From Aquificota bacterium (GTDB lineage Bacteria > Thermosulfidibacterota > Thermosulfidibacteria > Thermosulfidibacterales > B14-G1): 34,461 nt of DNA. The notes beneath the pieces were generated by a model, which was not told the origin of the DNA, searched no databases, and saw only the letters and a program-made list of their open reading frames with translations. Shown piece by piece: positions 8,508-17,143 of this stretch. The position numbers and the translations under genes were made by a program. Location of the stretch: the NCBI GenBank assembly GCA_015486015.1, contig WFSL01000025.1:1-34461 (forward strand), written 5' to 3'. Each line of letters begins with the position of its first letter. Positions within the stretch are counted from its first letter, which is position 1.

Positions 8508-9356
8508 ATGAAGGTAGGTATTGTAGCGAAGCCAAAGAAACCTGCTGGCGAGGTAGTAAAGGGTCTGGTGGAGTGGCTCTCTGATAAAGGGCATCAACCC
8601 ATATTTGATGAGGATACCGGGGCCATGGCAGGTGTGGAATCCCCATACAAGAAGTCCGAGTTGCCAGATCTTGTGGACCTAATGGTGGTCCTTGGAGGTG
8701 ATGGGACCCTCCTCTCTGTGGCCCGGTTGGTGGGTGACAGGGAGGTACCAATCCTGGCCATCAATTTAGGGGCCTTGGGCTTCCTCACTGAGGTGATCCT
8801 GGATGAGGTATACCCCGTATTGGAGAAGGTAACAGAAGGGGATTACTCCTTAGATGAGCGTTCCCTACTCGAGGCACACGTACACCGTCAGGGGGAGCGC
8901 ATAGCCCAATATCGAGTATTGAACGACGTGGTGATTCACAAGGGTACCCTTGCCCGGATTATCGAGTTGGAGACCTTCATAGAAGAATATTACCTCACCA
9001 CATACAAGGCTGACGGCCTCATCATCTCCACGCCTACGGGTTCCACTGCCTATTCCTTGGCCGCCGGGGGTCCCATAGTTCATCCTTCCCTCCCGGCCAT
9101 CATCCTGAACCCTATATGCCCCTTTACCTTGAGCCAGAGGCCCTTAGTTATCCCGGATAGCTTGGGCAAAGTCTCGGTGACATTACTCACCGAGAATGAG
9201 GATGTATTTCTCACCCTTGATGGCCAGGTGGGTTTCGCCCTGAGGGTAAGGGACACGGTGGAAGTAAGAAAGGCCCCTCACGCTATAAAGCTTATCAAGA
9301 GTCCATACAGAAATTACTTCGAGGTCCTGCGTGCAAAACTGAGGTGGGGGGAATAA
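8508..9356 (+). CDS. nadK: NAD kinase
   Basis: This enzyme phosphorylates NAD to NADP. The 282-residue protein has the ATP/polyphosphate motif GGDGT at 63-67, the NLGALGFL segment near 85-92, and the NAD-binding TPTGSTAYSLAAGGPIVHP motif near 174-192. It starts seven bases after the cdaA stop and is probably the last gene of the operon. The gene ends 42 bases from the convergent mqnD stop. Confidence 0.95.
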   Translation: MKVGIVAKPKKPAGEVVKGLVEWLSDKGHQPIFDEDTGAMAGVESPYKKSELPDLVDLMVVLGGDGTLLSVARLVGDREVPILAINLGALGFLTEVILDEVYPVLEKVTEGDYSLDERSLLEAHVHRQGERIAQYRVLNDVVIHKGTLARIIELETFIEEYYLTTYKADGLIISTPTGSTAYSLAAGGPIVHPSLPAIILNPICPFTLSQRPLVIPDSLGKVSVTLLTENEDVFLTLDGQVGFALRVRDTVEVRKAPHAIKLIKSPYRNYFEVLRAKLRWGE

Positions 9357-9398
9357 CACCTTTTAAGGTCCTATTTTCTCTGCACATAAATTCCCTCT

Positions 9399-10226
9399 TC
9401 ACCCAAGAAAGGGAGAATGCTGCATAGTTGGAATCATGCCCCTTCCCCCTGCCATCTCCATCAACCTCAGGATCGCTTCCCTCCCCACCTCACCTAAGGA
9501 ATAGGTGTACCGGTTTACATAGAGACAGATGTGTCTCCTGATCACATCGTCTCTCATCTCCTGAGCATGTGCCTTGATAAAGGGCCAAACTTCGTCCATG
9601 TGCGCCTCACTGTACTCGAGGCCCTGTGATATGGCACCTTGAATGGCCAGGATCCCCTCCCTCCCCAACGACCTCTTTGCCACAATACCCCCCAATGGAA
9701 TGGGCAGCCCTGTGGACCTCTTCCATTCTTCCCCCAGATCGGCCAAGAGGGAGAGGCCATAGGAGGGATAAGTAAACCTGCCCTCATGGATGATGAGGCC
9801 AGCTTCCGCCTTTCCCATAGCCACCGCCTCTATGATCTCGTGATATCCCATCACCACCATGTCCCGAATATGGGGATAAAAGATTTTCAAGAGCAAAACA
9901 GCAGTGGTGTGAAGCCCAGGCACAGCCACCTGCGAAATCTCGTCAATCCTCTTCCCCTTGGAGACCAGGAGGGGCCCACATCCCTCTCCCAGGGCAGCAC
10001 CTGAGTCAAGGAGCACGTACTTATCCAAGATATACCCCAGGGTATGAATAGAGACCTTGCTCACATCAAGGCCCCCTTTCAGCACCAAATTATTCAGTTC
10101 CTCTACATCCTTGATAATGGCTCTCACCTCCATCTCATGGAGCGTCACCTTCCCACAACTCACAGCATAAAAAATAAAGGTATCATTGGGACAGGGGGAG
10201 AACCCCAAGGTGATCCCCTGATGCAC
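9399..10226 (-). CDS. mqnD: 1,4-dihydroxy-6-naphthoate synthase
   Basis: MqnD cleaves cyclic dehypoxanthine futalosine to 1,4-dihydroxy-6-naphthoate in the futalosine route to menaquinone. The 275-residue protein starts MHQGITLGFSPCPNDTFIFY, the recognisable N-terminus of this family, whose fold resembles periplasmic binding proteins. The GTG at 10224-10226 is chosen because GGAGG lies six bases upstream; the frame stays open for 25 more codons to a GTG at 10301, but those codons look non-coding. No other mqn gene is near, so the pathway is scattered. It is transcribed toward nadK and divergently from the ACT-domain gene. This is one of the better clues to lineage and to anaerobic respiration. 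Confidence 0.9.
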   Translation of the reverse strand: MHQGITLGFSPCPNDTFIFYAVSCGKVTLHEMEVRAIIKDVEELNNLVLKGGLDVSKVSIHTLGYILDKYVLLDSGAALGEGCGPLLVSKGKRIDEISQVAVPGLHTTAVLLLKIFYPHIRDMVVMGYHEIIEAVAMGKAEAGLIIHEGRFTYPSYGLSLLADLGEEWKRSTGLPIPLGGIVAKRSLGREGILAIQGAISQGLEYSEAHMDEVWPFIKAHAQEMRDDVIRRHICLYVNRYTYSLGEVGREAILRLMEMAGGRGMIPTMQHSPFLG

Positions 10227-10287
10227 TGCAAGCCTCCTTTGCGTTTTCACATCAGATATGGGAAAAAGGGCTCCTTGGCAAGGTGTG

Positions 10288-10316
10288 TTGATGAGATCCA
10301 CATTACTTGATATGCT
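10288..10316 (+). promoter_or_regulatory. Weak candidate promoter for the ACT-domain/deformylase pair
   Basis: TTGATG (10288-10293) and TATGCT (10311-10316) lie 17 bases apart, about 30 bases before the ATG at 10346. Each box matches consensus at 4 of 6 positions, so it is only a candidate, supported by its location between divergent genes. Confidence 0.3.
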
Positions 10317-10345
10317 TTTGTTTATGTTTGAATTTGGGGGTCCTA

Positions 10346-10897
10346 ATGGACGGGAGACACGTGGTTATCTTTGCCGTGGGGAGAGACCGGCCTGGAATAG
10401 TGGCTGGTGTCTCTAAGGTACTTTACCTATCGGGGTGCAACATTGAGGATTCCAGCATGACCATCCTAAAGAATCAGTTTGCCATGATCCTCATTGTGGA
10501 GCCTGGGCCTGAGACAAACAAGAAAGAACTGATGGAAAAACTGAGGGAGGCAGGAAGGGAATTGGGGCTAAAGGTTACCATCAACGAGGTAGCAGGTGAC
10601 GAGCTGGACACCAGTATGTGGAAACAGGCACAGCGGTACCTCCTCACAGTCTTTGGGGCAGACAAAGTGGGTATCGTATACAAGGTATCCAAGGTTTTAG
10701 CAGATAGGCAGATCAACATAGCTAACGTCAAGACAAAAATGATCAACCAAGAGGAAGGAAATATCTACACCATGATCCTTGAGGTTGATGTACCACCAGA
10801 AGTAGATGTGGATGAGCTACGCACAGCTCTTGCAGACACAGCTAAGGAGTTAGACGTGGATATCAATTTGAGGGAGATCCCCACGGTAAGGATGTAG
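10346..10897 (+). CDS. Tandem ACT-domain protein, GcvR-like
   Basis: The 183-residue protein consists of two ACT domains, about residues 3-80 (VVIFAVGRDRPGIVAGVSKVL) and 93-180 (LLTVFGADKVGIVYKVSKVL). This is the layout of GcvR-type proteins, which in E. coli antagonise the glycine-cleavage activator. Each domain carries the DRPGI- or DKVGI-like turn that forms amino-acid binding sites in ACT domains. The ATG at 10346 follows GGGGG at 10336-10340; an in-frame upstream start at 10307 gives an unlikely Cys/Leu-rich leader. No glycine-cleavage gene or GcvA homologue is in the window, so the ligand and partner are unknown. It is followed by def after 5 bases. Confidence 0.8.
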   Translation: MDGRHVVIFAVGRDRPGIVAGVSKVLYLSGCNIEDSSMTILKNQFAMILIVEPGPETNKKELMEKLREAGRELGLKVTINEVAGDELDTSMWKQAQRYLLTVFGADKVGIVYKVSKVLADRQINIANVKTKMINQEEGNIYTMILEVDVPPEVDVDELRTALADTAKELDVDINLREIPTVRM

Positions 10898-10902
10898 TTC
10901 CT

Positions 10903-11418
10903 ATGAGTATAAGAAGAATCATAACCTATCCAAACCCCTTCCTTAGAAGGAGGAGCAACGAGGTAAAGGAGCTCAATGGGACTACTATGAAGGTTGTGGA
11001 TGATTTGGTGGAAACCATGTACGCTCTTCCCCATGGCATTGGCATTTCTGCCCCTCAAATCGGTGAGGGACTCCGGATCATCCTGGTAGACGTCACCAGA
11101 AACCCTCACTACAAGAAGAGCAACCATGGTAAATTAATACTCCTCAATCCCACCATCGTGGAGGCCAGCGGTGAGAAGGTGACCAGGGAAGGGTGCATGA
11201 GTATCCCTGACTTTGTAGCCTTTGTGAAGCGCCCAAGGATCGTGGTGGTGAGGGGCTGGACCACTGAAGAGAGAGAGGTAGAGATCGAGGCCAGGAACCT
11301 GGAAGCGGTGGCGCTACAGCATGAGATTGACCACCTCGATGGGGTGCTATTCATAGACCGGATCACCTCCATCTCTGAGCTGATTCCCAGAAACTCCTTA
11401 GGTAAAAGGAAGAGATAA
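10903..11418 (+). CDS. def: Peptide deformylase
   Basis: This metalloenzyme removes the formyl group from nascent proteins. The 171-residue protein has all three motifs: GIGISAPQIG (about 45-54), EGCMS with metal ligand Cys98, and QHEIDH with ligands His140 and His144 and catalytic Glu141. The length is standard. The methionyl-tRNA formyltransferase gene that often accompanies def is not present; instead def is paired with the ACT-domain gene. It ends 63 bases from the convergent small gene downstream of tsaD. Confidence 0.95.
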   Translation: MSIRRIITYPNPFLRRRSNEVKELNGTTMKVVDDLVETMYALPHGIGISAPQIGEGLRIILVDVTRNPHYKKSNHGKLILLNPTIVEASGEKVTREGCMSIPDFVAFVKRPRIVVVRGWTTEEREVEIEARNLEAVALQHEIDHLDGVLFIDRITSISELIPRNSLGKRKR

Positions 11419-11481
11419 AAAGATTGGTACTTGAGTTTTGCTGGATATCGCAGCGTCAATTCAAATTAAGGAAGTGATCTG

Positions 11482-11712
11482 TTAGTCCCAACCGCCTGGC
11501 ACAGGCATGATGATAGTCACATCACCTGGATGAAGGGAGATCCTATAAGAGACACCATCCTCCAACTCTACCATAAATTCCCTGTACTCCCGGTTATCCT
11601 TATCCCTCCTGATGCCTAAGGGCTTCCATCTTATCACGAGGAGGCGCATACCCTCCCTCCATAAGGCCAGGGGCCTCACCAAACCATGCCCTTGATACCA
11701 CTCCACCTTCAT
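11482..11712 (-). CDS. Small hypothetical protein translationally coupled to tsaD
   Basis: This 76-residue protein starts KVEWYQGHGLVRPLALWREG. Its ATG (11710-11712) overlaps the tsaD stop as ATGA and is preceded by AGGTGG with 5-base spacing. A GTG three codons earlier is also possible. The protein is basic in the middle (RRDKDNREYREF), has no membrane segment, cysteine or obvious motif, and ends in a short hydrophobic Pro/Gly stretch (VTIIMPVPGGWD). I do not recognise a family. Its tight coupling to tsaD and good ribosome-binding site argue that it is real. A role connected with TsaD is only a guess. Confidence 0.6.
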   Translation of the reverse strand: MKVEWYQGHGLVRPLALWREGMRLLVIRWKPLGIRRDKDNREYREFMVELEDGVSYRISLHPGDVTIIMPVPGGWD

Positions 11713-12719
11713 GGATTCCACCTTGGATACTGGGATCGAGAGGAGACATCAAGATCCAGTCCGTGTACCTCACCTCTGCAAAAGCGGTAATGGGCAACAT
11801 AGCCCACCATTGCAGCATTGTCCATACACAGGCCCATGGGTGGAAAGTACACTTCTATCCCTGCTTCCTTGCCCCTCTCTGCCATAAGGGATCTCAGGAG
11901 CCTATTTGCGGATACACCGCCCGAGACCACCACACGAGGTACCCTAAAGCTCTTAGCAGCCATTATGGTCTTCTCCACAAGCACCTCTACTACAGCCATT
12001 TGAAAGGCAGCAGCCACCTGAACCACCTCTCCCCTTTTGGAAAGGTCTATCGTCCCCCTTTTACAAAGCTGGACTACCGCCGTCTTTAACCCGCTAAAGC
12101 TAAAGTCCCAGCTATTGGGCAGCAGGGGGCGCGGTAGCTCTGGACCTGCAGGTACAATCCCCTCTGTGGCTGCATCTATGGCCGGACCACCAGGATAGCC
12201 TAACCCAAGAAGCTTGGCCACCTTATCAAAGGCCTCGCCTGCAGCATCATCCCTTGTTTGGCCCAAGAGGTACATGTCCCCCTCCCCCTGGACCAGAAAG
12301 AGGGCTGTGTGCCCCCCCGAAGCCACCAGCGAGATAAAGGGGTATGCCACCGGATGCTCCAGAAAAATACTGAAGGTATGGGCCTCCAGATGGTCTACAC
12401 CGACAATGGGTTTGTTGAGCCCAAAGGCCAGGGCCTTGGCAAAGGAGAGTCCTACAAGCAGAGAAGGGACGAGACCGGGTTTCACTGTAACGCCGATACA
12501 GTCCACCTCATCCAGTGTGACACCCCCTTCCTTTAAGGCATGGCGGGTAAGTGGAAGCAGGGCCTCTAAGTGCTTTCTGGCAGCCAACTCAGGTACAATG
12601 CCCCCAAAGAGGGCGTGCATGTCTACCTGAGATGAGAGGACATTAGCAAGGATCTCCCTTCCCTGGAGTATAGCCACCCCCGTGTCATCACAGGATGTTT
12701 CTATAGCGAGTAGTATCAA
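11709..12719 (-). CDS. tsaD: tRNA N6-threonylcarbamoyladenosine transferase TsaD
   Basis: TsaD (Kae1/Gcp) transfers threonylcarbamoyl to A37 of ANN-reading tRNAs, working with TsaB and TsaE. The protein is 336 residues, the usual length, beginning LLAIETSCDDTG. It has the metal-binding HLEAH motif near 113, a SLVASGGHT segment near 133-141, and the late VSGGVSANRLL motif. The start is taken as TTG (12717-12719), which overlaps the upstream stop as TTGA and has GGGAG seven bases before it; the longer frame to 12770 adds a non-homologous leader. tsaB and tsaE are not in the window. Confidence 0.94.
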   Translation of the reverse strand: MILLAIETSCDDTGVAILQGREILANVLSSQVDMHALFGGIVPELAARKHLEALLPLTRHALKEGGVTLDEVDCIGVTVKPGLVPSLLVGLSFAKALAFGLNKPIVGVDHLEAHTFSIFLEHPVAYPFISLVASGGHTALFLVQGEGDMYLLGQTRDDAAGEAFDKVAKLLGLGYPGGPAIDAATEGIVPAGPELPRPLLPNSWDFSFSGLKTAVVQLCKRGTIDLSKRGEVVQVAAAFQMAVVEVLVEKTIMAAKSFRVPRVVVSGGVSANRLLRSLMAERGKEAGIEVYFPPMGLCMDNAAMVGYVAHYRFCRGEVHGLDLDVSSRSQYPRWNP

Positions 12720-14344
12720 GGTGTTGCTCCCTCTATCCGGTACCTTTGCTCCCCCCTGGGCACGTACCAATGAATGAAATTGTACCAGATCCCCGTCTTT
12801 GCCGGCTTTACCCCTTGAAACCTGGAGCTAAGGATAGACAGGGAGTCAGGCACATAGAGAAAGGTGTAAGGCTGGTCCCTGGCGATGATCTCGTGGAATC
12901 GCCAATAGAGCCTTTGCCTCTTCTCTCTGTCGAAGGTGGCCCGAGCCTCCGTTAGTATCCGGTCTACTTCAGGGTTCTTATAGCCTATGAAGTTAAACTC
13001 CCCTGGGCCCGTCTTGCTGGAATGCCAGATATCGTAGGGGTCTGGCTCAAATCCGAGTGACCATCCCAAGATTACTGCTTGGAAGTTCCTCTCCATAATG
13101 GAGTGTAGCATAGCCTGCCATTCTAAGATCCTTATTTTCACCTTGATCCCCACCTGGGCAAGCTGGTACTGGATAATTTCTGCTACGGCACTCCTCTGGA
13201 GATTACCTTGGTTGGTAAGCACAGTGAACTGAAAAGGTTTACCCCCTTTATCCAGAATGCCATCCCCGTCTGTATCCCTCCACCCCGCCTCCCTCAAAAG
13301 CTCCCTGGCCTTCTGGGGATCATAGGGATAAGGTTTCACATGGGGATTGTAGGCCCAGAGGGAAGGGGGAAAGGGCCCGGTACATACCTTCCCAAGACCC
13401 AGGAGGACCACATCCACAATCATCTTCCTGTCTATGGCATACGTGATGGCCCTCCTCACCCGTGGGTCCTTGAACATTGGGAGACGCAGGTTGTAACCCA
13501 GGTATGTATAACCAAAGGAGGGATAGCAGAATTTCCTAAAATATTTAGCGAAAAAGGGCGAATCAGTCTGCCTCTTGTACTGAAAGGGAGTGAGCCCCAT
13601 GTAGTCTAAGTTGTTTGCCTTGAGTTCCATAAACATGGTGGAGGAGTCAGGAATGATCCTGTAGATGATTCGGTCTATGCAAGGCCTCCCTTCAAAATAC
13701 ATAGGGTTGGCCTCTAAAATGAGCTCTTGCCCAGTGATCCACTTCACCAATCTATAAGGACCCGTACCAATTGGGTGCCTGTTAAATGTAGTGGTGTTGA
13801 GGTCTTCATGTTCCAACAAGTGGCGTGGAATGATTCCCATGGTCCAGCTCGATAGAGCAGGTGCAAAAGGCTTGGCATAATACACCCGGAATGTGTAATC
13901 GTCTATTACTTTGGCTTTCTGCACCTCAAGATAGTCTCCACTGTAAGGGGTGGCCACCTTAGGATCCCTCAGCTTCTGAAGGGTGAACAGCACGTCCCAT
14001 GCGGTAAAGGGCGCCCCATCTTGCCACTTCACCCCCCTCCGAAGGTGAAACGTGATCACCTTGCCTCCATCTTCAACCTCCCAATTAGTGGCGAGATCCC
14101 CGGTAATGTTTCCATCCTTGTCGTATTTCAGGAGACCATTGAAAATAAATCCTGCAATGGTAGCAGAAGCAGAATCGGAAGCCAAAAGGGGCAAAAGACG
14201 CTTGGGCTCTCCAATAGAGCCTATTACGATAGCACCCCCATAAGACGGGCAAACTACCCGGGCACTATGAAGGGCCTTAGGGATCCACAGCGTCAAAATA
14301 AGAACACAAAACACCCTTAAACAGCGGCTCTCCCATCGAACCAT
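12716..14344 (-). CDS. ABC transporter peptide-type substrate-binding protein (SBP family 5)
   Basis: The 542-residue protein has a signal peptide (hydrophobic core about 9-22, likely cleavage after SA near residue 28) and the DppA/OppA-type fold. Family signs include LATNWEVEDGGKVITFHLRRGVKWQDG-type text near 85-112 and DPRVRRAITYAIDR in the middle. These proteins deliver oligopeptides, nickel or other solutes to an ABC importer. No permease or ATPase gene is adjacent, so the substrate is open. There is no lipobox cysteine at the expected cleavage site. Unusually it lies between rpoZ and tsaD, and its stop overlaps the tsaD start. Confidence 0.88.
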   Translation of the reverse strand: MVRWESRCLRVFCVLILTLWIPKALHSARVVCPSYGGAIVIGSIGEPKRLLPLLASDSASATIAGFIFNGLLKYDKDGNITGDLATNWEVEDGGKVITFHLRRGVKWQDGAPFTAWDVLFTLQKLRDPKVATPYSGDYLEVQKAKVIDDYTFRVYYAKPFAPALSSWTMGIIPRHLLEHEDLNTTTFNRHPIGTGPYRLVKWITGQELILEANPMYFEGRPCIDRIIYRIIPDSSTMFMELKANNLDYMGLTPFQYKRQTDSPFFAKYFRKFCYPSFGYTYLGYNLRLPMFKDPRVRRAITYAIDRKMIVDVVLLGLGKVCTGPFPPSLWAYNPHVKPYPYDPQKARELLREAGWRDTDGDGILDKGGKPFQFTVLTNQGNLQRSAVAEIIQYQLAQVGIKVKIRILEWQAMLHSIMERNFQAVILGWSLGFEPDPYDIWHSSKTGPGEFNFIGYKNPEVDRILTEARATFDREKRQRLYWRFHEIIARDQPYTFLYVPDSLSILSSRFQGVKPAKTGIWYNFIHWYVPRGEQRYRIEGATP

Positions 14345-14367
14345 CGTTCCTCTTTCTGGTGCTTCCC

Positions 14368-14589
14368 CTAAGACTCGGACCAGTCTTCCTGCCCAGGTGC
14401 CTTATACTCTAAGTAGTCTTTGGCAAACTCCTCTAAGGCGATAGAGACGGGCTTTGTGTAACGACTCTTGATAAGAGGCTCATCTCCAGCCGCCAGGAGC
14501 CTTGCCCTCTTAAACACTATAACCGCCAGGCGATATCTACTATCCACCTTAGAGAGGGCCTCATTCATCATCCTTATCTTGTTATACAC
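14368..14589 (-). CDS. rpoZ: RNA polymerase omega subunit
   Basis: This 73-residue protein fits omega, which helps assemble the beta-prime subunit. The core DSRYRLAVIVFKRARLL at about residues 16-32 and the following KPVSIALEEF match the family. The start is GTG at 14587-14589, with GAGG 11 bases upstream (loose spacing). It sits 16 bases after secF and 23 before the peptide-binding protein gene, so it is probably cotranscribed with the Sec genes. The more usual rpoZ partner gmk is absent. Confidence 0.85.
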   Translation of the reverse strand: MYNKIRMMNEALSKVDSRYRLAVIVFKRARLLAAGDEPLIKSRYTKPVSIALEEFAKDYLEYKAPGQEDWSES

Positions 14590-14605
14590 AACGAAACTAC
14601 CTCCT

Positions 14606-15562
14606 CTATGACGTAGCCTTCGCCGCTCCCCTCCTCAGGGGCCTGCCCTTCCTTAATTCCTCCCACCACACTACCAAAGGGCTGGCAATATAAACAGAAG
14701 AGTAAGTTCCTACAATGATGCCAATGATCATGGCAAGGGCAAAGCCCTTGATCACCTCGCTCCCTAAGACGAAAAGGGCAAGCACAGCCAGCAAGGTAGT
14801 AAGGGAAGTAAGGATAGTCCTGGAAAGGGTCTCATTAATACTCCTGTTTACAAGGGGGACAAAGCCTTCACCCCTTTTCATAGCCATGTTCTCCCGGATC
14901 CTGTCATATACCACTATAGTGTCATTGAGGGAGTATCCAACAATGGTAAGTAAGGCCGCCAGGATTTGTAAGTCCATCTGTTTATGGAGAAGGGCAAACA
15001 CCCCAGCAGTAATGGTCACATCATGAAACAAGGCTACCACAGCCCCCACCGCAAAACGAAACTCAAACCGCCAAGAAACATAAATCAGAATGCCAATGAG
15101 CGCGAAGATGATAGCCTCCAACCCTTTCTCCTTTAGCTCTTTCCCTACCTTGGGTCCCACCATCTCCACCCTACGGACCTCGAAGGGGTTACCTGGATAG
15201 TATCGCTTTACCCCTGCCGACACCCGATCCTGAAGGCCCCTTAAGGATGTAGAGGACTTCTCCATTCTGATCAAGACCTCTCTGGTGCTCCCAAAATCCT
15301 GGATCACGACATCCCTAAGCCCCACCTTTTTTAAAGCATCCCTGAGTCTATCGAGATTGGCAGGTCTCTGAAAGCGGAGTTGGACCAAGGTGCCTCCAGC
15401 GAAGTCTACACCGTAGTTAAAGAGCTTACCCGTAGTGACCTTGTTATAGACCATAGCTGCGAGCCCGATAAGGATAAGGAGAATGGATGTAGGAATGGCG
15501 ATCTTCCTGGCCCTCATGAAGTCAATGGCCGTTCCTGCTTTGATAAACTGAAAGGGCTTCAT
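14606..15562 (-). CDS. secF: Protein translocase subunit SecF
   Basis: SecF, with SecD, uses the ion gradient to pull proteins through SecYEG. The 318-residue protein has an N-terminal membrane helix (about 22-41), a periplasmic loop starting near YGVDFAGGTLVQLRF, and five further helices. The family motif DTIVVYDRIREN is in the fourth membrane region. Start ATG 15562 follows the secD stop by 10 bases. Length and topology are normal. Confidence 0.96.
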   Translation of the reverse strand: MKPFQFIKAGTAIDFMRARKIAIPTSILLILIGLAAMVYNKVTTGKLFNYGVDFAGGTLVQLRFQRPANLDRLRDALKKVGLRDVVIQDFGSTREVLIRMEKSSTSLRGLQDRVSAGVKRYYPGNPFEVRRVEMVGPKVGKELKEKGLEAIIFALIGILIYVSWRFEFRFAVGAVVALFHDVTITAGVFALLHKQMDLQILAALLTIVGYSLNDTIVVYDRIRENMAMKRGEGFVPLVNRSINETLSRTILTSLTTLLAVLALFVLGSEVIKGFALAMIIGIIVGTYSSVYIASPLVVWWEELRKGRPLRRGAAKATS

Positions 15563-15572
15563 CCGGCCCTCC

Positions 15573-17114
15573 TCATATGCTCAGGGACTTTACCCTGAAA
15601 CGATCCAGCACCAGGTCATAGACAGCCTTACAAAAGACAATGGCAGTAAACATACTGGCGGCAATCCCTATGCTTAGGGTAACGGCAAACCCCTTGATGG
15701 GACCTGTGCCGAACTGAAAAAGAACCAAGGCAGCTATAAGTGTGGTCACATTGGCATCCAATATGGTAATGAACGCCCTGGAAAAACCCGCATCCACAGC
15801 AGCCCTAACAGTCCTTCCTACCCTAAGTTCCTCCCTAATGCGCTCGAATATAAGGACATTGGCATCCACCGACATGCCGATAGTAAGGATGATGCCAGCG
15901 ATGCCTGGCAGGGTAAGGGTTGCTCCAAAGGCAGCCAATGCTCCCATGATAAGCACCATGTTGAGCAGCAACGCCGCATCCGCCAGCATCCCAGAGAGAC
16001 GGTAATAGATAGCCATAAAGAGGAGCACCAGTATAAGCCCCACTATAGCTGCCTTTACCCCCTTATTAATGGAATCCCTCCCTAAGGAAGGCCCCACAGT
16101 GCGATTCTCAAGGATCTGGACAGGTGCAGGGAGGGCCCCAGCCCTAAGGACTAAGGCGAGGTCGTGTGCCTCCTCAGAGGTGAAGTGACCTGTAATCTGA
16201 GCCCTACCGTTGGGAATGGGCTCCTGGATAACAGGAGCAGAATAAACCACGTTGTCCAAGATTATAGCCAACCGCTTCTTCACGTTCTCCCTTGTAATCC
16301 TGGCAAAGATTTTGGCCCCAATCTTGTCGAAAGTCAGCGCCACGTAAGGCTCGTTATACATAGGGTCAATCCTCACCCTGGCATCAGTAATGTGATCCCC
16401 GGTGAGTAACACCTGCCTCTTTAGGAGATAAGGTATACGTCCCTGCCCAGCGCCCCTCCCTTCAGGTTTCCCATAGAGGATCTCATCGCCAGGTGGGATC
16501 CCCCCATTCAAAGCCTTCTGAACATCATGTTCCTCGTCAAGGAGCTTAAATTCCAACCTTGCTGTTTTCCCAATGATCTTGATAGCCCTCTTGGGATCCC
16601 TTATCCCTGGGAGCTGCACAAGTACCCTGTCACTCCCCACTCGCGTGATAGTGGGTTCTGCCACCCCGAACTGGTCCACCCTGTTGCGTATCACCTCTAA
16701 GGTTTGGCTGATGGCGTTTTCCTTGATACGTTTTATCTCTGAAGCCTTAAGGGCCAGCACCACGTAATCTCGGCCCTCCTCCTTTTTCTCAAGCTCTGGA
16801 TACTGACGAAGGACCTTGTGAAGCTTCACCATATCATCTGGAATGATAAGCTTCAGCTTGAAGGTACTGGGTCCCAACTTCTCTATGGTGTCTATGTCTA
16901 TCTGCTTCTCCTCCAAGTCACCCTTCATGAGGGTGATCTCTTTCTCTAAGGATGCATCCAAAGCCTTTTTGAGATCTACCCCCAATACTAAATGCATCCC
17001 ACCCTTCAGATCCAAACCGAGCCTAATCTTCTGAGACGGAGGATAGGAATACCAGGAGGCTACCACTATGAGCAGGAGGATCACCAACCATCGCAGATTA
17101 CGCCAACCCTTCAT
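15573..17114 (-). CDS. secD: Protein translocase subunit SecD
   Basis: The 513-residue partner of SecF has an N-terminal membrane helix (about 8-24), the LGLDLKGGMHLVLGVD motif, a large periplasmic region, and five C-terminal helices. GMSVDANVLIFERIREEL lies in the conserved transmembrane motif. SecD and SecF are separate proteins here, not fused. The gene follows yajC by 29 bases in the standard yajC-secD-secF order. Confidence 0.96.
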   Translation of the reverse strand: MKGWRNLRWLVILLLIVVASWYSYPPSQKIRLGLDLKGGMHLVLGVDLKKALDASLEKEITLMKGDLEEKQIDIDTIEKLGPSTFKLKLIIPDDMVKLHKVLRQYPELEKKEEGRDYVVLALKASEIKRIKENAISQTLEVIRNRVDQFGVAEPTITRVGSDRVLVQLPGIRDPKRAIKIIGKTARLEFKLLDEEHDVQKALNGGIPPGDEILYGKPEGRGAGQGRIPYLLKRQVLLTGDHITDARVRIDPMYNEPYVALTFDKIGAKIFARITRENVKKRLAIILDNVVYSAPVIQEPIPNGRAQITGHFTSEEAHDLALVLRAGALPAPVQILENRTVGPSLGRDSINKGVKAAIVGLILVLLFMAIYYRLSGMLADAALLLNMVLIMGALAAFGATLTLPGIAGIILTIGMSVDANVLIFERIREELRVGRTVRAAVDAGFSRAFITILDANVTTLIAALVLFQFGTGPIKGFAVTLSIGIAASMFTAIVFCKAVYDLVLDRFRVKSLSI

Positions 17115-17143
17115 TCACCGACCCCCTGATGCGCCACCCCCGT

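Noticed and set aside
9358-9369. Palindrome ACCTTTTAAGGT between convergent nadK and mqnD as a terminator
   Set aside because: A 4-base stem with only a short T-rich stretch after it is too weak to call.
10227-10301. N-terminal extension of MqnD
   Set aside because: The GTG at 10226 has an ideal ribosome-binding site and gives the normal family N-terminus; the extra 25 codons do not resemble the family.
12214-12630. 138-residue plus-strand frame within tsaD
   Set aside because: Fully antisense to conserved TsaD motifs, Ser/Thr/Pro-rich as expected from the complementary strand.
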